Shown here one piece after another: positions 22,302 through 34,375 of a stretch of DNA of 64,000 nucleotides; the stretch's first letter is position 1; each line of letters begins with the position of its first letter. The notes under the pieces are model-generated. The model was not told the origin of the DNA. It ran no database searches and was given only the letters and a program-made list of their open reading frames with translations. The DNA comes from Theobroma cacao (lineage: Eukaryota > Streptophyta > Magnoliopsida > Malvales > Malvaceae): assembly GCF_000208745.1 (NCBI RefSeq), contig NC_030857.1, positions 7,888,580-7,952,579 on the forward strand, written 5' to 3'. The position numbers and the translations under genes were made by a program.

Positions 22302-23935
22302 ACAGTATTCCCCATACAGCTCATTGAAGGGGATGTTAATGTTGATATTGTAAGTAAATGTACTTATGTAAGGGCTTAGAGACACGAGATTTCTCTGTGT
22401 ATAGGATTGTGTTGAGAAGTATATGTTTGTTATCTCGTCGGACATCATGGACTGAGTACACTTTGGACTTGTAATATCTGCACTTATGAATTGTGAATTA
22501 TGCGGCATTTGGCTTTTGGAAGCCGAACTTTGCTGGTTAAAGTTTCTGTTTACATTGCTTCTGGTTTAACGAGGGAAGTTGAACTTTAATTGAAATTGAG
22601 AACAACAATAAATTCTGTTAGAATCTTGTTCCAACTCATGCATGTGTACTCTCTATAAAAGAAAAAAGAAACCCTAAAGCGTTTTCTATGCATGTATTGT
22701 CATAAGTACAGCGTATTATTAATGGGTGTTATAACATGCTGGATGGACATTAAAACCCATGGACTTAGCTGCCTCCCAAGTTCAACACTGCAGAAGATAA
22801 ACAAATTTTCATTTTGCTACTGGGTGAACTATTTAGGTTGGTTTTGTGTTCCCTAAGCCTTAATCATAATATGATTCATAAACCATCAAACCTGACAGTG
22901 TCCATTTCTGTCCTGGATCTATCTTTTTGAACCTAGAGATATGATGCAATGGGATGCCTCCCTTCTGTATCCAATACAGGGAATATATATTATGAATATT
23001 AGTTTTAGTACCAGTACTACTAATTATTTCAGAACCATTCATTTAATTTGCATATCGCATTTTTGCTGTAACTAGGAACGAAATACAGTGTAACCTCCCC
23101 ATCTACTAGGATTTGCTTGGTTGACGTTGGAATCTGTGCAGAAAGCAGAGCAGGAAAAGGCGCCACTGCCCATAACACAGTCAAAGAGGCATCATCAGAA
23201 TCTCGGATGCAGAGGCATCAAGTCAGGACTACCTTGGCAGCTCCATGCCAACAATTTTTTTTTCTTTCTTTCTGGGTCTTAACGCGTGGGCCATGAATCA
23301 GCAAGAGCAGTGCGGCTTGTGCCACAGAAAATGATTGGATGGATTTCCTACAGCAAGAGTGGGTTTTAATTTAGACAGCTGAGAAAATTGAATTCAATTG
23401 GAAGCACTGTTTCATAGCATCGTCCAAGGTGGGTTCAGCTTCAGCTGCACGGCAGACGGCAGTGCAACAAAGTAAGCATGATTAGGTTTGTGACAGGTTG
23501 TGGAGAGCAACTTTTTGTGGACTTTGATTCCCAGCACTAACATACTTGGTAAGGTATGCTTTTTATTTTTGGGTGAATGTTAGATCTTGATTCCTCCTAC
23601 CATTAGCCTAGCCTTATCGAATATTCAAGGGAGGACAAAACCCGAGGGCCCTACAATTCTTTTTCCCCATCATCTCTTTGAGTCCAAAGCCTCTGACATG
23701 CATAACAACACAAGCATACATACATACCTTTTGTAGTCTATAAAAAAGAAATCCCAAACTATTGAAAGGTGCTGGCAGAGCCAGAGTGTATTCTTTTTCT
23801 TAGTTTCTTCTTCGTCGTCTTCTTTTTTTGTTTTTTTGAGGATAAATTTCCGGGGGAAATGAAGAACAAAGTTGAGAGGCATCAGCAAGGGTTATAGTAT
23901 TGCAACAAAGTGTCTGCAAATTTACATTCGTCCAA
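22302..23935. other. SKP2A 3' UTR and intergenic spacer to DNAJ
   Basis: The first 300 bp or so are likely SKP2A 3' UTR, and the last few hundred bases are likely the DnaJ 3' UTR from the other strand, so the two genes are convergent. Nothing else coding was seen. Confidence 0.5.
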
Positions 23936-26900
23936 TCATTTGCTTTTGAATACAATTTCATCATCATCCACATCAAATGCTGGGTTACAGAGGCATCTGA
24001 AGAGTCTCCCAATACCCTGCCAGATAAGTGATCACCCATAAATATCAAAATGGGTATCAAAAGTGTCAATTAAATGGATCTGTAAAATTCCTATTAAGAA
24101 AGATTATTACCTAAAATTTTACACCAATGATAATCATCCATAAATATAATTCAGCATGCATGTGTCAAACTTAAAAAAAGAATAAGCTTTCATATTCATT
24201 TTATATAATATTTTCTTGTGAAGAGTTTGGAACATGCCTGGGTGAGAAAAGGAGTTCGGTATGAAAGCGCTCTGGGCGACTCCTCTTCACTGCTGCTGTC
24301 GGAACTGCTTCCATCATCATCATCATCATAAGCATCTATTTCAGCCACATTTTTCCTCCTTGATGTTCCACCATTTTGAGCTCGTTGTTCCTGATGAAAT
24401 AACATTCCAATGCATAAATCTCCTTTGACTTGTTCCAAATGATAGATCATGACTGACTACTTTCATGTTGTGCATTCTTGGCACATATGTTAGGCTTCCA
24501 ACCATCGTCCCAAGCTACTAATCTGTTATATAAACAAATGAAACGTTTCTCCTGCCAGGAAGAGAACCCAAAAAAAGGAAAGAAAACAGGCATATGACAA
24601 TTGAAACCCCATAAACATCTAGGCTTTGCCTCCCTTTCCACTTTCTTCTTCTTCTTCTTCTTCAGTTTGAGCTCAACCAAATTAGTCAGTACAGTAAATG
24701 TTTAATATCTAGACATTTAGCTTCGATAAGCATACAAATAAAATAATGGAATATCAAATTAGAGTCATGTTAGATAAAAATTCAGACTTGGTCTCTTTAG
24801 CCAATTTAATGAATTTTGCACCTGGAATATCTTCCCAAGAACTTTCAGAGCCAGAGCTCTAGCTTTGAGTTCCTCCTTCTTGACATTATTTTCCCGCAAC
24901 ACCTGTAAACCGATTTTTAGAAATATAAGAGAACCCATAATTTATAATAATAAGACAGGCAACTTCAACAAAAGCCTTAACCAAATTCCCAGCCTCTAAA
25001 CGAACTAGAGATAGAAAAGACACCTGCTCTATGATATGAATGACTATCCTACGAAACAGGAATCACTTGAGAAACTCACCATTTGGCACACATGAACGAG
25101 GGTTACTTCAATATCCACCACATTCAATTTCCATAATGAGCTCACCAAAGTTTCTTTGTTTAACCGTACGTGTGATTCGACATCATTTTCAGGTCCACTA
25201 CCATCCTTTTTAAATTGCTGGCGCATATCTTCTTGAAGTTGCAGTAGCTGAAAAGCACCTGGAGTTCATTTCTACACATATCAGTGTCACTGAGTTTGAA
25301 TAGTTGTAGGAAAATTGGAGTGGGTGTTAATTTATAGATTTAAACTTGCCTTTTGCCGCAGTAATCTGTGACTTCCAGAAATGTCCCTTGTGGCGAACCC
25401 ACTCGGCCAAGAAAGGCACACCTAGATAAATTGCTTTCTTTCCAAGCTCTTGGGCAGCTTGTCTTGAGTATATGTAGCCAATAGTGTGTAAGATATCAAC
25501 TCCAATAGCTGTAAATTCAACAAACATCAAATTTTGCTGTGGAAAAGAATAGTAGACACACAAATCAGCATTTTAACACTTACTTGGTACGACATATGCC
25601 TTTCATCAACGGTACATGCCAAATATTATATATAAAGGAACCTAAATTTGCCATAATTAACTCAGTATTTTACCAGTGTCAGACAGCCGTCTGGCTTCAG
25701 ATTCTGCACGCTGTAAGAATCCATCTTTGTCACCTCGGACATATTGGTTAAGAAAATCTTTCAGTGATCTTGCTAGCTTTTCTTCTCTCTCTTTCTGGAC
25801 AGCCTGCATGAAATGTTGCACACAAAAGTGCTGTTATAGATAGGACAAAATGTGTTATAAGAAACTAACCAAGACCTGATTATTCCAAAAGACTAAGAAG
25901 TGGAATCAGTTTTGATCATGTCAACCATCAGGCAGGATTCACAAAATCTCTGTTCAGATGTACTACAGGAAACAGTTAGCCTCGTTATCATAAAAATGTT
26001 TCTGTTTGTGACATTAAATTTATGTTTCAGAATCTACAAGTGACCATATCAGTGTAAACATTTCTGTTCCTTGAGTTAAAGATTCAGAAGTTGGGGCAAG
26101 ACCTTGATCAAAAACAGGACATCATTTGCAAATATGTTGCTTCAATAAATCAAAACTTATCTCAAAGGAGTTCTAACCATTTCCTGGTTCGAAAATCAGG
26201 TAAGCCCTTTCCTTTCCGAAGGACAGAATAAGTCCATTGTTTAAGAGCTGAGTACTACTCTTATTATAGACTAGAACTGCTACTATGCAAGCAACTTATC
26301 AATATAAAGATATAAACATGTCAAGGAAGAATTAAAATTGATGTTGCCAGTTGCCACACATTCATCTGATTCGATGTATGATAGGAACTGACCATCCATT
26401 TCCCCCGAACAACAGTTCAGGAATTAATTAACTTGGGAGTGTACTTGCCGTCAACTTATCATGCAGTTTTTCAGAATTGTCTGTTTCACTGGCTAGTTCC
26501 GAAGAAGCCATTGATGCAACAGCAAGATGTCCTATGTAGTCCTCAAATAATTCACTTCCAAAGAGAAGAGCAAAGACCGCTGTTGGGTCAAGCATGGTTT
26601 CCCTGACAATCAAAAGGCTTAAATTATTAGGAGGCTTGAACATCCTTCAGAAATAATAGAAGTTACTTCGATGCTCAAGTTAAAATAGTCACAAGGCTAA
26701 CTTCTTGCTATTAAGAACCAAGGAGTAGATAAAGTTAAAGACAAGAAAAATGAAGTTCTAAATATGATTATGCAACCATTGAAAGTAAAGCTAAAAATAG
26801 TAAACTTAGTCATAGAGTAAGCATTATTTTTGCTGTCCAGAACTCAATCTGTTGACTGTTACTATTAGTCAGCCATCAAGATAGAACGCAGGCCTTCTGA

Positions 26901-28419
26901 GAAAAGAAATTTTGGTTTATAACATTGCAGAGTGTTCCATTTTGATTATCTTTTCAGTGCTTTCTGTAGCCAAAAAAAGAGAAAAGAAAAAAAAACAATT
27001 TATATCAAGTTAAACTAATTTTTACTTCTAGCACTGCTCTAATATAATTTGGTAACCAATCTCTTATCACAACTGTCAACTAAAAGTAAAGTTACCATCA
27101 GACAAAATGATGTAAGAAGCTGGTCATGACTGCTCTTACTTGCTAACATATTAATTTGAAGAATGCATACACCTGCCTAATAAAGCTCAAATAAGTGAAC
27201 AAATAAAATTTTAAGATAGGGTAGCATTCAATTTCTTCAAGTGCATGCAACCATAACCATGGGCTGAAACTGTATGCCTAGACTTAAGTAAAAGTAACGA
27301 ATTTCTAAATGCCCATAGTGAGCAACTGTGCAAATTCCAGGTTGCATATTGAGCCAGTTGGCATGATAGCTTCGTCGTTAAGAATCAGAAACTGAAAACT
27401 TATTATTAATTTTCAGATGATCCTAACTGTCACACAATGAACCAGAAGGTAACAAAGCCTAAAAACATGCATGATCAACCGCAAATGTGATTGCATACCT
27501 AGATATGCTGTATTTCCCATTTCGATCATATGTGTCTCTTTGGACGGGATCACTCAGAACCTGATAAGCTTCACCTAATACCTAGAGAAATGAAGATTAT
27601 CAATGCATTAACCCACCCTTTCGTCAAGTGGATGTATAGTGTAAAACTCCTTTTGTGGAAAAGAAACTAAGATAAGCAACCTTACCTGAAATCTCTCAGC
27701 AGCGTGAGGATCATTTGGATTTTTGTCTGGATGAACTTGCCTTGCCTGTACCAATAATGGCATCTTGCTTTAATATTCTTGGCTACTAAATAGTAATGTC
27801 AATTCTGTGTTTAGGGAGGAAAAAGAAATTAAAAGGACGTGAAAGAGCAGCTGCACCCTTAAAACCTATGAGGTCCTATCGACATCTAACAACCAGAATT
27901 TCAATGACCTTCAATATTGAATCCTCCATTAACTACCCCTCTTCGTCTCCCACATAGGCCCTTAGATTAACAAGCAACTTATTCTACTAGCCCATCACGA
28001 TCTAGCTTCAAAATATGTTTAAAAAAAAAGGAAAAAGAAAAAGGAAGAAAGGAGAAAAAGAGAGAAGAGAGTGCATATGATCATCAAGGATCAAGATTCA
28101 ATAAATACATTAGAAAGCAATTTATTCCTTGATTCTTCTATCTGATCATCCTAAAGACGCTAATGCTTGTTCTAGTGAGAAATACTATAGAATATAAATT
28201 ATGGAATAACATAATGATTAAGAACATGAGAATATCCTTGTTGAAACTGTAACTATCTACTAAATAACAACCTTAGAACCATTGAAAACATAAACCAACC
28301 AACCAAAAACAAAGTATCCAAAAGTTCCAAACCTTAAGATAATAAGCTTTCCGAATCTCCTCCTCGGAAGCTGATGGACTAACACCAAGAACATCATAAT
28401 ACTCAGTTTCCTTCACCAT
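23936..28419 (-). CDS. DnaJ (Hsp40) co-chaperone with DnaJ-X domain, three GC-AG introns
   Basis: Ten exons in transcription order: 28419-28333, 27745-27686, 27581-27499, 26602-26449, 25803-25674, 25508-25350, 25258-25080, 24902-24822, 24390-24238, 24016-23936. They sum to 1167 bp, 388 residues. Residues 1-75 are the J domain: [21 protein letters not shown], then the HPD motif ([10 protein letters not shown]), then [15 protein letters not shown]. The rest is the DnaJ-X domain, with [38 protein letters not shown] and [18 protein letters not shown], then an acidic Asp/Ser/Glu stretch and the tail [13 protein letters not shown] proteins stimulate Hsp70 ATPase through HPD. Introns after exons 4, 6 and 9 start GC (GCAAGT, GCAAGT, GCATGT); no GT alternative keeps the frame. 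A longer upstream ATG at 28614 is in frame but its extension does not look like family sequence. Confidence 0.92.
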
Positions 28420-29149
28420 TTTTGTTGATCTTTGTCTCAATGGAGAGTAGGGAGCCCCAGCTACTTGGAGGACAGAGCTGCAAAAGCTTGGGAAATTAAC
28501 TGTTAAGAGAAGAGAAAAAGAGAGAAGATGGCAAAAAAAAAAAAAGTGCGTGTGAAAGAGGGTGGCCAAGTTTCTAAGGGCCACGAGCTTCTCTTGCCTT
28601 TCCAGTTCTTTCACAGTATTAAACTAATACATGGGAACTGCTTTTTCCCGGGAGCAAAGCAGTATTTTAACTGCCAATGTAGTGGCGCTTATCATATGAA
28701 AAGGCTTTTTAAATATATTTTTGGATTGCTTTGAAGTTATCAGAGCTGTCGGTGGGCTGAGTCTGAGCTTTCAGTGGGCCTCTCTTCTTGGTGGGCCCAT
28801 GTGGGGTTCTGGTTGGGCTTGATTTGGAACCCACGTTTTTAGCCCATTAAAAAAACAGTCTTTGCTTTGCTGGACGGAGCAGGAAAAAGAGAGGCTGCTA
28901 CGATTGTGTTGTCGACATGTTCAACGAATAAAGGGCAACGGCTTTTCCCCATCAAAGGCATGGATGGCCCTTTTTTTTTGTTTTTGTTTTTTTTACGTGT
29001 TTAATCACTTGGGTGAAGGGAACATTGCAGAGAAAATAAATAAATTACGAAATGAGTGACCAAGCGTGCCCCTCAATTCATCCTCTCTTTCCTTCAGAAT
29101 AAAGATTCCCACAAGTCCAGAAAGAGAAAGCAATCAAGATTGATTCGCT
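28420..29149. promoter_or_regulatory. Shared DNAJ/UREF intergenic region with clustered site II (TGGGCY) elements
   Basis: The two genes start 730 bp apart in opposite directions. Within 28753-28846 there are five TGGGCC/TGGGCT motifs: 28753-28758, 28775-28780, 28792-28797, 28814-28819 and, inverted, 28841-28846. Site II elements bind TCP factors and are common in promoters of housekeeping and growth-linked plant genes. Part of the left side is DNAJ 5' UTR. Confidence 0.6.
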
Positions 29150-29884
29150 ATGGAGCCGGATTTGGTTGAAACGGACAAAAAAAGAAAGAGAAATGTTTCT
29201 ATAGGCTCTACTCTGCAGTGGAGCCAATGGCAGCTCCTGGATTCTATTCTCCCAACAGGTGGGTTTGCTCATTCTTTTGGTCTTGAGGCAGCCATTCAGG
29301 CACGTTTGGTCTCAGGCCCTGATGATCTCAAAACTTTCATTATTCAATTGTTAGACAACACTGGGAGTTTACTCCTCCCCTTTGTTTACTCCACAACTCT
29401 GAATCCAACTTTAGATAACTGGCAGAATCTTAACAGAATCTTAGATGCAACTTTAACAAATGAAGTTGGTCGAAAGGCATCAGTTTCACAAGGATCCGCC
29501 CTCATGAGAGTGGCCGCTGCTGCCTTTACTGACGTTCCATCACTTAAATCGATGAGAGATGTTTCTGTTGGTTCTGGGGTTGTTCCTTTCCACCATGCTC
29601 CCGTGTTTGGGCTTATTTGTGGACTTGTGGGGATGGACAGTGGAACCAGTCAAAGAGCTTACATGTATGTGACTATGCGAGATGTTATTTCAGCTGCAAC
29701 AAGGTTGAATTTAGTCGGACCTTTGGGTGCTTCTGTGTTGCAGCATCAGATTGCTTCTGTTGCTGAAGCTATGTCCAAGAAATGGATGGACCGTCCCGTT
29801 GAGGATGCGTGCCAAACAGCCCCTTTACTTGATACCCTTCAGGGCTGCCATGGCTACTTGTTTTCTAGGTTGTTCTGTTCTTAA
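29150..29884 (+). CDS. UREF: Urease accessory protein F
   Basis: A single exon of 244 codons, close to the Arabidopsis UREF length. Clear UreF features are WSQWQLLDSILPTGGFAHSFGLEAA at residues 23-47, the conserved block ending GSALMRVA near residue 120, PVFGLICGLVGMD in the middle and the C-terminal AATRLNLVGPLGASVLQHQ. In plants UREF acts with UREG and URED to load nickel and carbonate into apo-urease, probably gating the UREG GTPase. The intronless structure matches what I know of plant UREF. Start taken at the first ATG, shortly after an AAGATTGATTCGCT leader; the first 20 residues are charged and variable. Confidence 0.95.
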   Translation: MEPDLVETDKKRKRNVSIGSTLQWSQWQLLDSILPTGGFAHSFGLEAAIQARLVSGPDDLKTFIIQLLDNTGSLLLPFVYSTTLNPTLDNWQNLNRILDATLTNEVGRKASVSQGSALMRVAAAAFTDVPSLKSMRDVSVGSGVVPFHHAPVFGLICGLVGMDSGTSQRAYMYVTMRDVISAATRLNLVGPLGASVLQHQIASVAEAMSKKWMDRPVEDACQTAPLLDTLQGCHGYLFSRLFCS

Positions 29885-32800
29885 AGGACCTGGCATAGTT
29901 GGGTGTACTGTTTTGAATTTCTGCATCAAATTGAGTATAATTTCTCAATCGCCTTCCCTAGTATCATCACATATACTTGCCTGTAATTGACCCTAAATGA
30001 AACTAATGCTTACATCAGTTTACTTCTGTCAATGTTGAAAGTTAATAGGATCCTTCTTAATTGTCTACCATTCAGAAATAATTGGAGAAACCAAAATAGT
30101 ACAGATTCCCCCATCATCCATACTCATTCGCTTTTGATTGTGGGAGACCACAAAAGAACATGGTAATGATACTTTCTAACATAAAAGTCAAAGAAACTTG
30201 CTCCATCATGTTGATCTGAATAGAAAACATCATGAGAACCTGCTTATTGCATCAAGCTTGAAACCCTTCAGGCAGTTGAGAATTGAATGATAAACTTGAT
30301 CAGCTTTGCTTTCTGCACCAATTGCATTCGATAGGTTTCTGTTGGTGTGGCACATAATGACTACTCTTAACATCAGCAGTTTGGTGCTACATCCACACCC
30401 ATTGAGTAATGTAATGCCTGCAAATCAGGATATCAGCCTTAATAATGGTCTTCCTGCAACAAGTTAGATGATGAAGTGTGCTTCTCAAAGCAGTTGCAGC
30501 CAGATATTGCCTAAAATGTCTTGGATCTATAGAAAATACATGCAGCACACTTCCCTCACAAGAGTTTGCTATATTTGCGAGCAAACTGAGTTAAAAACAA
30601 TATAAGAAAAAATATATTTGGTTGCACATATGCATATATGTGCTTTTCAAAAAAAAAAAATGTATATATGTACCTACAAATTTATAAGTGTATTACTTAC
30701 ATTTTTATGTGACAATGTATTACCTACATATCGGTTTAGTCTTAATGGCATGTTGGGATTTAGACATGGTTCCACATGTTGGGATTTTGACAGAGTTGTG
30801 CTAATCATCATGCTGCTTTTGAGTTGCATTTAATTTTTTTTAAGTCATTCAGGACTCAGTATTAGGCTTGACCTGGCCAGAACCAAATAGAACATAGATA
30901 ATAAATAAAATTAGAACATCATTTGATAATTAATATTCATATTGTATCATACCTGTTTTCATTATAGTATCTCTGCTTCACAGTCTGTAATCTCTGCAAG
31001 CTTTTACAATAATCCTTTAGGTTTTCTCTCAACTGCTCTTTCCCTGTTGATCTTATCCTTGAGAGAATTAGCTGTCCATGGTGATATACCCACAATCAGA
31101 TTTCAGCAACCACAATGTCTTCAACATCATGCACAAAACACCAGGCGTCTTTCAATAAAAGAATCCTCCCTTTCACACGAAGTGATGCCTAAAACAGCCT
31201 GAAAAACCTCACAGCATCAGTCCATTCAGAACATTTTCTCGCATCTCAAAGTTCATGCATATTCTCATCAAAACCTATTCCAGTCCACTATTTTGATCAG
31301 CAAAACCACCCACACAAACTGGATCTTCAAAATCCGTTAAAAGCTGCCCCAAGACGTTTTATAAACTAATTCTTTACCCCTTGCCCCATCTGACGTAACC
31401 ATTAGAACATTATTTTGTTGATTCTACATATAACTGAGGAATTTTCTCATTTCAGTTTTTTTTTGTTTTTTAAATATCCTTGCATTTTCTCCTTTTCAAC
31501 CTCTTCAGAATCCTTTTCTTCTTTTCCTGTTTGTCATCCTCAACTTTGTCATCATCCTCTCTGACTTCAATTTAGTTGCCCATGTTGAATCTTGTGACAT
31601 TTAATTTGATCAAACTTTTTCCCAGATTCTCTTTATTGGTTTCATTTCTTTAGTCAGGCATTGCTTTCTTTTTGGTACCACAGGTAGCATTGCTGCTCTT
31701 GAACTCAAATTCACACCGTATTTCGGCACCACAGGTTTCTCCTATAATCATTGAGGATGGTGCTTGTCCTCCATTGTCTCTTGCATGCTAATTACAAAGA
31801 AAAGTTCTTGATAGTATTGTAAGGACAACCTACAAGTTATAGCAGTATTATCTGTCCTTGAACCTCCATATAAATTTCAATAGTCACTGGCTTTGGAGAA
31901 ATGTAAACAGGATCAAGTAACGATCCTCATCAAATTCAACAATTCTCCTGATTATATCCCATTAGAAACTATGACACTGAGCTATGTTCTTTCACCAAAT
32001 GTAATGATGATTATTGCAAGCCTTCTTACAGTTGCTATGTACCGCTGCATTTACTTTGTAGTTTTCCAAGCCTATACCTGAAAAAATCAAAAGGAAATGA
32101 CAAGATTTAGTATATCTTTGCTGCTTCCACTTTTAAGAATAATCCAAACAATGTGGATCCCAAGTTCTTCAAAATAAAATAAAAGGATTTGTGTGATGAC
32201 AAGGCATCATAACTTAATTGCAAGCACCAAAATGAATACTTTAAGAACAGATAGGTCAACTTGATCAAAGTTTAAGAGGGATAAGAATAAGAGGTATATG
32301 AATTAAATTCTGCAAGAAGCATGTTGCACTAGATGTTAACCAAGAGTTAAAACTACACTAATGTCATGATTCTAAACTTCTAGCTCGTACATGTGTATCC
32401 AGGACATATTGACTCAAATTGATATGAAATCTTGAAACTCCATATGATCCATTCATTCCTTCTTTGTTCTGCTAAAATAAATTGAAATTTCCAACCCCAG
32501 TCGCATCAAGACAGAATCTACTTTCATCACCAACCAGCATAAACTCTGCCAATGGATGTGATGTCAATATCAGCACAAGGTTCATATCCATAAGAAGAAA
32601 TTGAAGGAATCAACCAATTGTCAAAGTTGTGAATTATGGGGCAACCTTCCAGGAACATCAGGGATTACGGTGTTAATATTGTTGAGTTTCTCATGTAGCA
32701 TGCAGGTAGAAGATAGTCATTTCAATCCCATGCTTATTGATGTTGTTGTAGAATTGGTTTGATAAATCAATGGGCAGCAAAGCTTAACCCCATTCCGGCA

Positions 32801-34375
32801 TCATTTCATACTTTGTACCCCCACCACAATCTCTGAAGCCCTGTTGATTTTCCTTCTCACCTAAGCCAAATTTATGGCTGTGCCAAGCCTTTACTCTGTT
32901 GAAATTCAGAAAAGATATGTCGATTTGTGACTTCCACAACTAATCAAAGACAAAAACAACTGCAAAGAGAACACTAATAAATTTCCATACAGAAGTAGGG
33001 GCAGAAAAAAGAAAGAAAGAAGAAAGAGTAGCATTAAACCTAAGGATTTGAAAGAACTATTTTATCTGCAAAAAGTTGAATGCTGACAAATTACCAAGTA
33101 CACAGGGCTGCCATAACCAGCCTGTTCTTTAGTACTATACATAGCTTCTTTAATAACCACTAAATTGATTTTGACTTCAGCAATATCATATGTGCTACCA
33201 TCACAGCATGATGTTCAAGATTCCATCCAGTTTGTTAGCTGATTAGCCAGAGGGTAATCAAGATATTTCAGGTGAAAACAAAATTTTTACATGGAGTTAG
33301 GACTGCTAGAAAAATCAAGTAGTATTCATAACTTTGTATCATATTCCTGGGTCTTAACTCTACTCTACATATTTTTGTTCTTTCTACTTGAAAGATGGAA
33401 AGATGATCTTCAGACTGAAACTTCGACTTTATTCACTGGATTACCAACTAGCAACTTTTAAAATAGGTTTCAGCTATCAAAGCTTTTAAAAACAGTGCCA
33501 GGTTATACAGCTTGGCCAGGAAAGTTAACTATGAAAGTAGTTTTTCAAAAACATTATGCGCACTCCACCCCAAAAATGCTATTCTCTTTCAAAATCTTTA
33601 TTTATTCCAAAATAAATGAGTAAAAGCAAAACTTTCCACACCACTCTTAAACTACTAGATCAACTAACTTTTACTTTAACAAATTATCCTAACATAAGAG
33701 TTCATTCTCAGGGGCAATACTGGAAGAATGAAATGCCAAAGCCAGTACCATGAAAATTAAACTTTAAAAGAGGGGGAAAACTGCAAAATTGCATGCTTTC
33801 TTTCAGTCTTATGAGTATATTACATTGCTAAGTCACTAGCAGGGCTTGCATTTTAATGCCAGGCCTTCGCTCTTGGGTATGGTTTAAAATCTTTGATTGA
33901 ATAGGAATGACAACGGATTGTACAGACCAGTAATGGCTCAGATGGGTGATTTTGATACACTAGTCAATCAGGTATCCCCTGTTTTCTTATCAGAGATGGG
34001 CTAATGGGTGGAACAAGAGCATGAAGGGGACTGATTCGTGGGCTTTCAACATTTAAAGCATGCACAGCAGTATTTGGCAAATATAATCCCGATGACTCAT
34101 GTGAACTTATGCATACATATTTATTTGAGTATGTGTGTTAAATGATCAAGAAAAAACAGAGCAAAAGAAATGGATGGTATATCAACACTGAACTTCCAGA
34201 TAGCTGTCACAGAAGGAAATTTGTCATAAAACTTTAACAAGAAAATGCATATAATTCAAGCTATGTTGGTGGGGTAGTCAAGGGTCATTGCATACCAAGC
34301 AAAACTATGTTGGTAGATAACTGATTTGATCAATACTCATTAGCATCTTTGTCCGTGTCATCTTCCTCTTCCTCC
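29885..34375. other. UREF 3' UTR and long non-coding stretch
   Basis: About 4.5 kb in which I could not support a gene. No open frame exceeds about 90 codons and none is recognisable. Composition is less AT-extreme than in the transposon domains, no TIR, LTR or tandem array was found, and it could hold long introns or UTRs of the minus-strand candidate to its right or a non-coding transcript. A short CT-rich stretch is at 31480-31560. Confidence 0.4.

Noticed and set aside
28420..28614. N-terminal extension of the DnaJ protein from an upstream ATG at 28614
   Set aside because: The extension is hydrophobic, not family-like, and the ATG at 28419 gives the standard [12 protein letters not shown] start.
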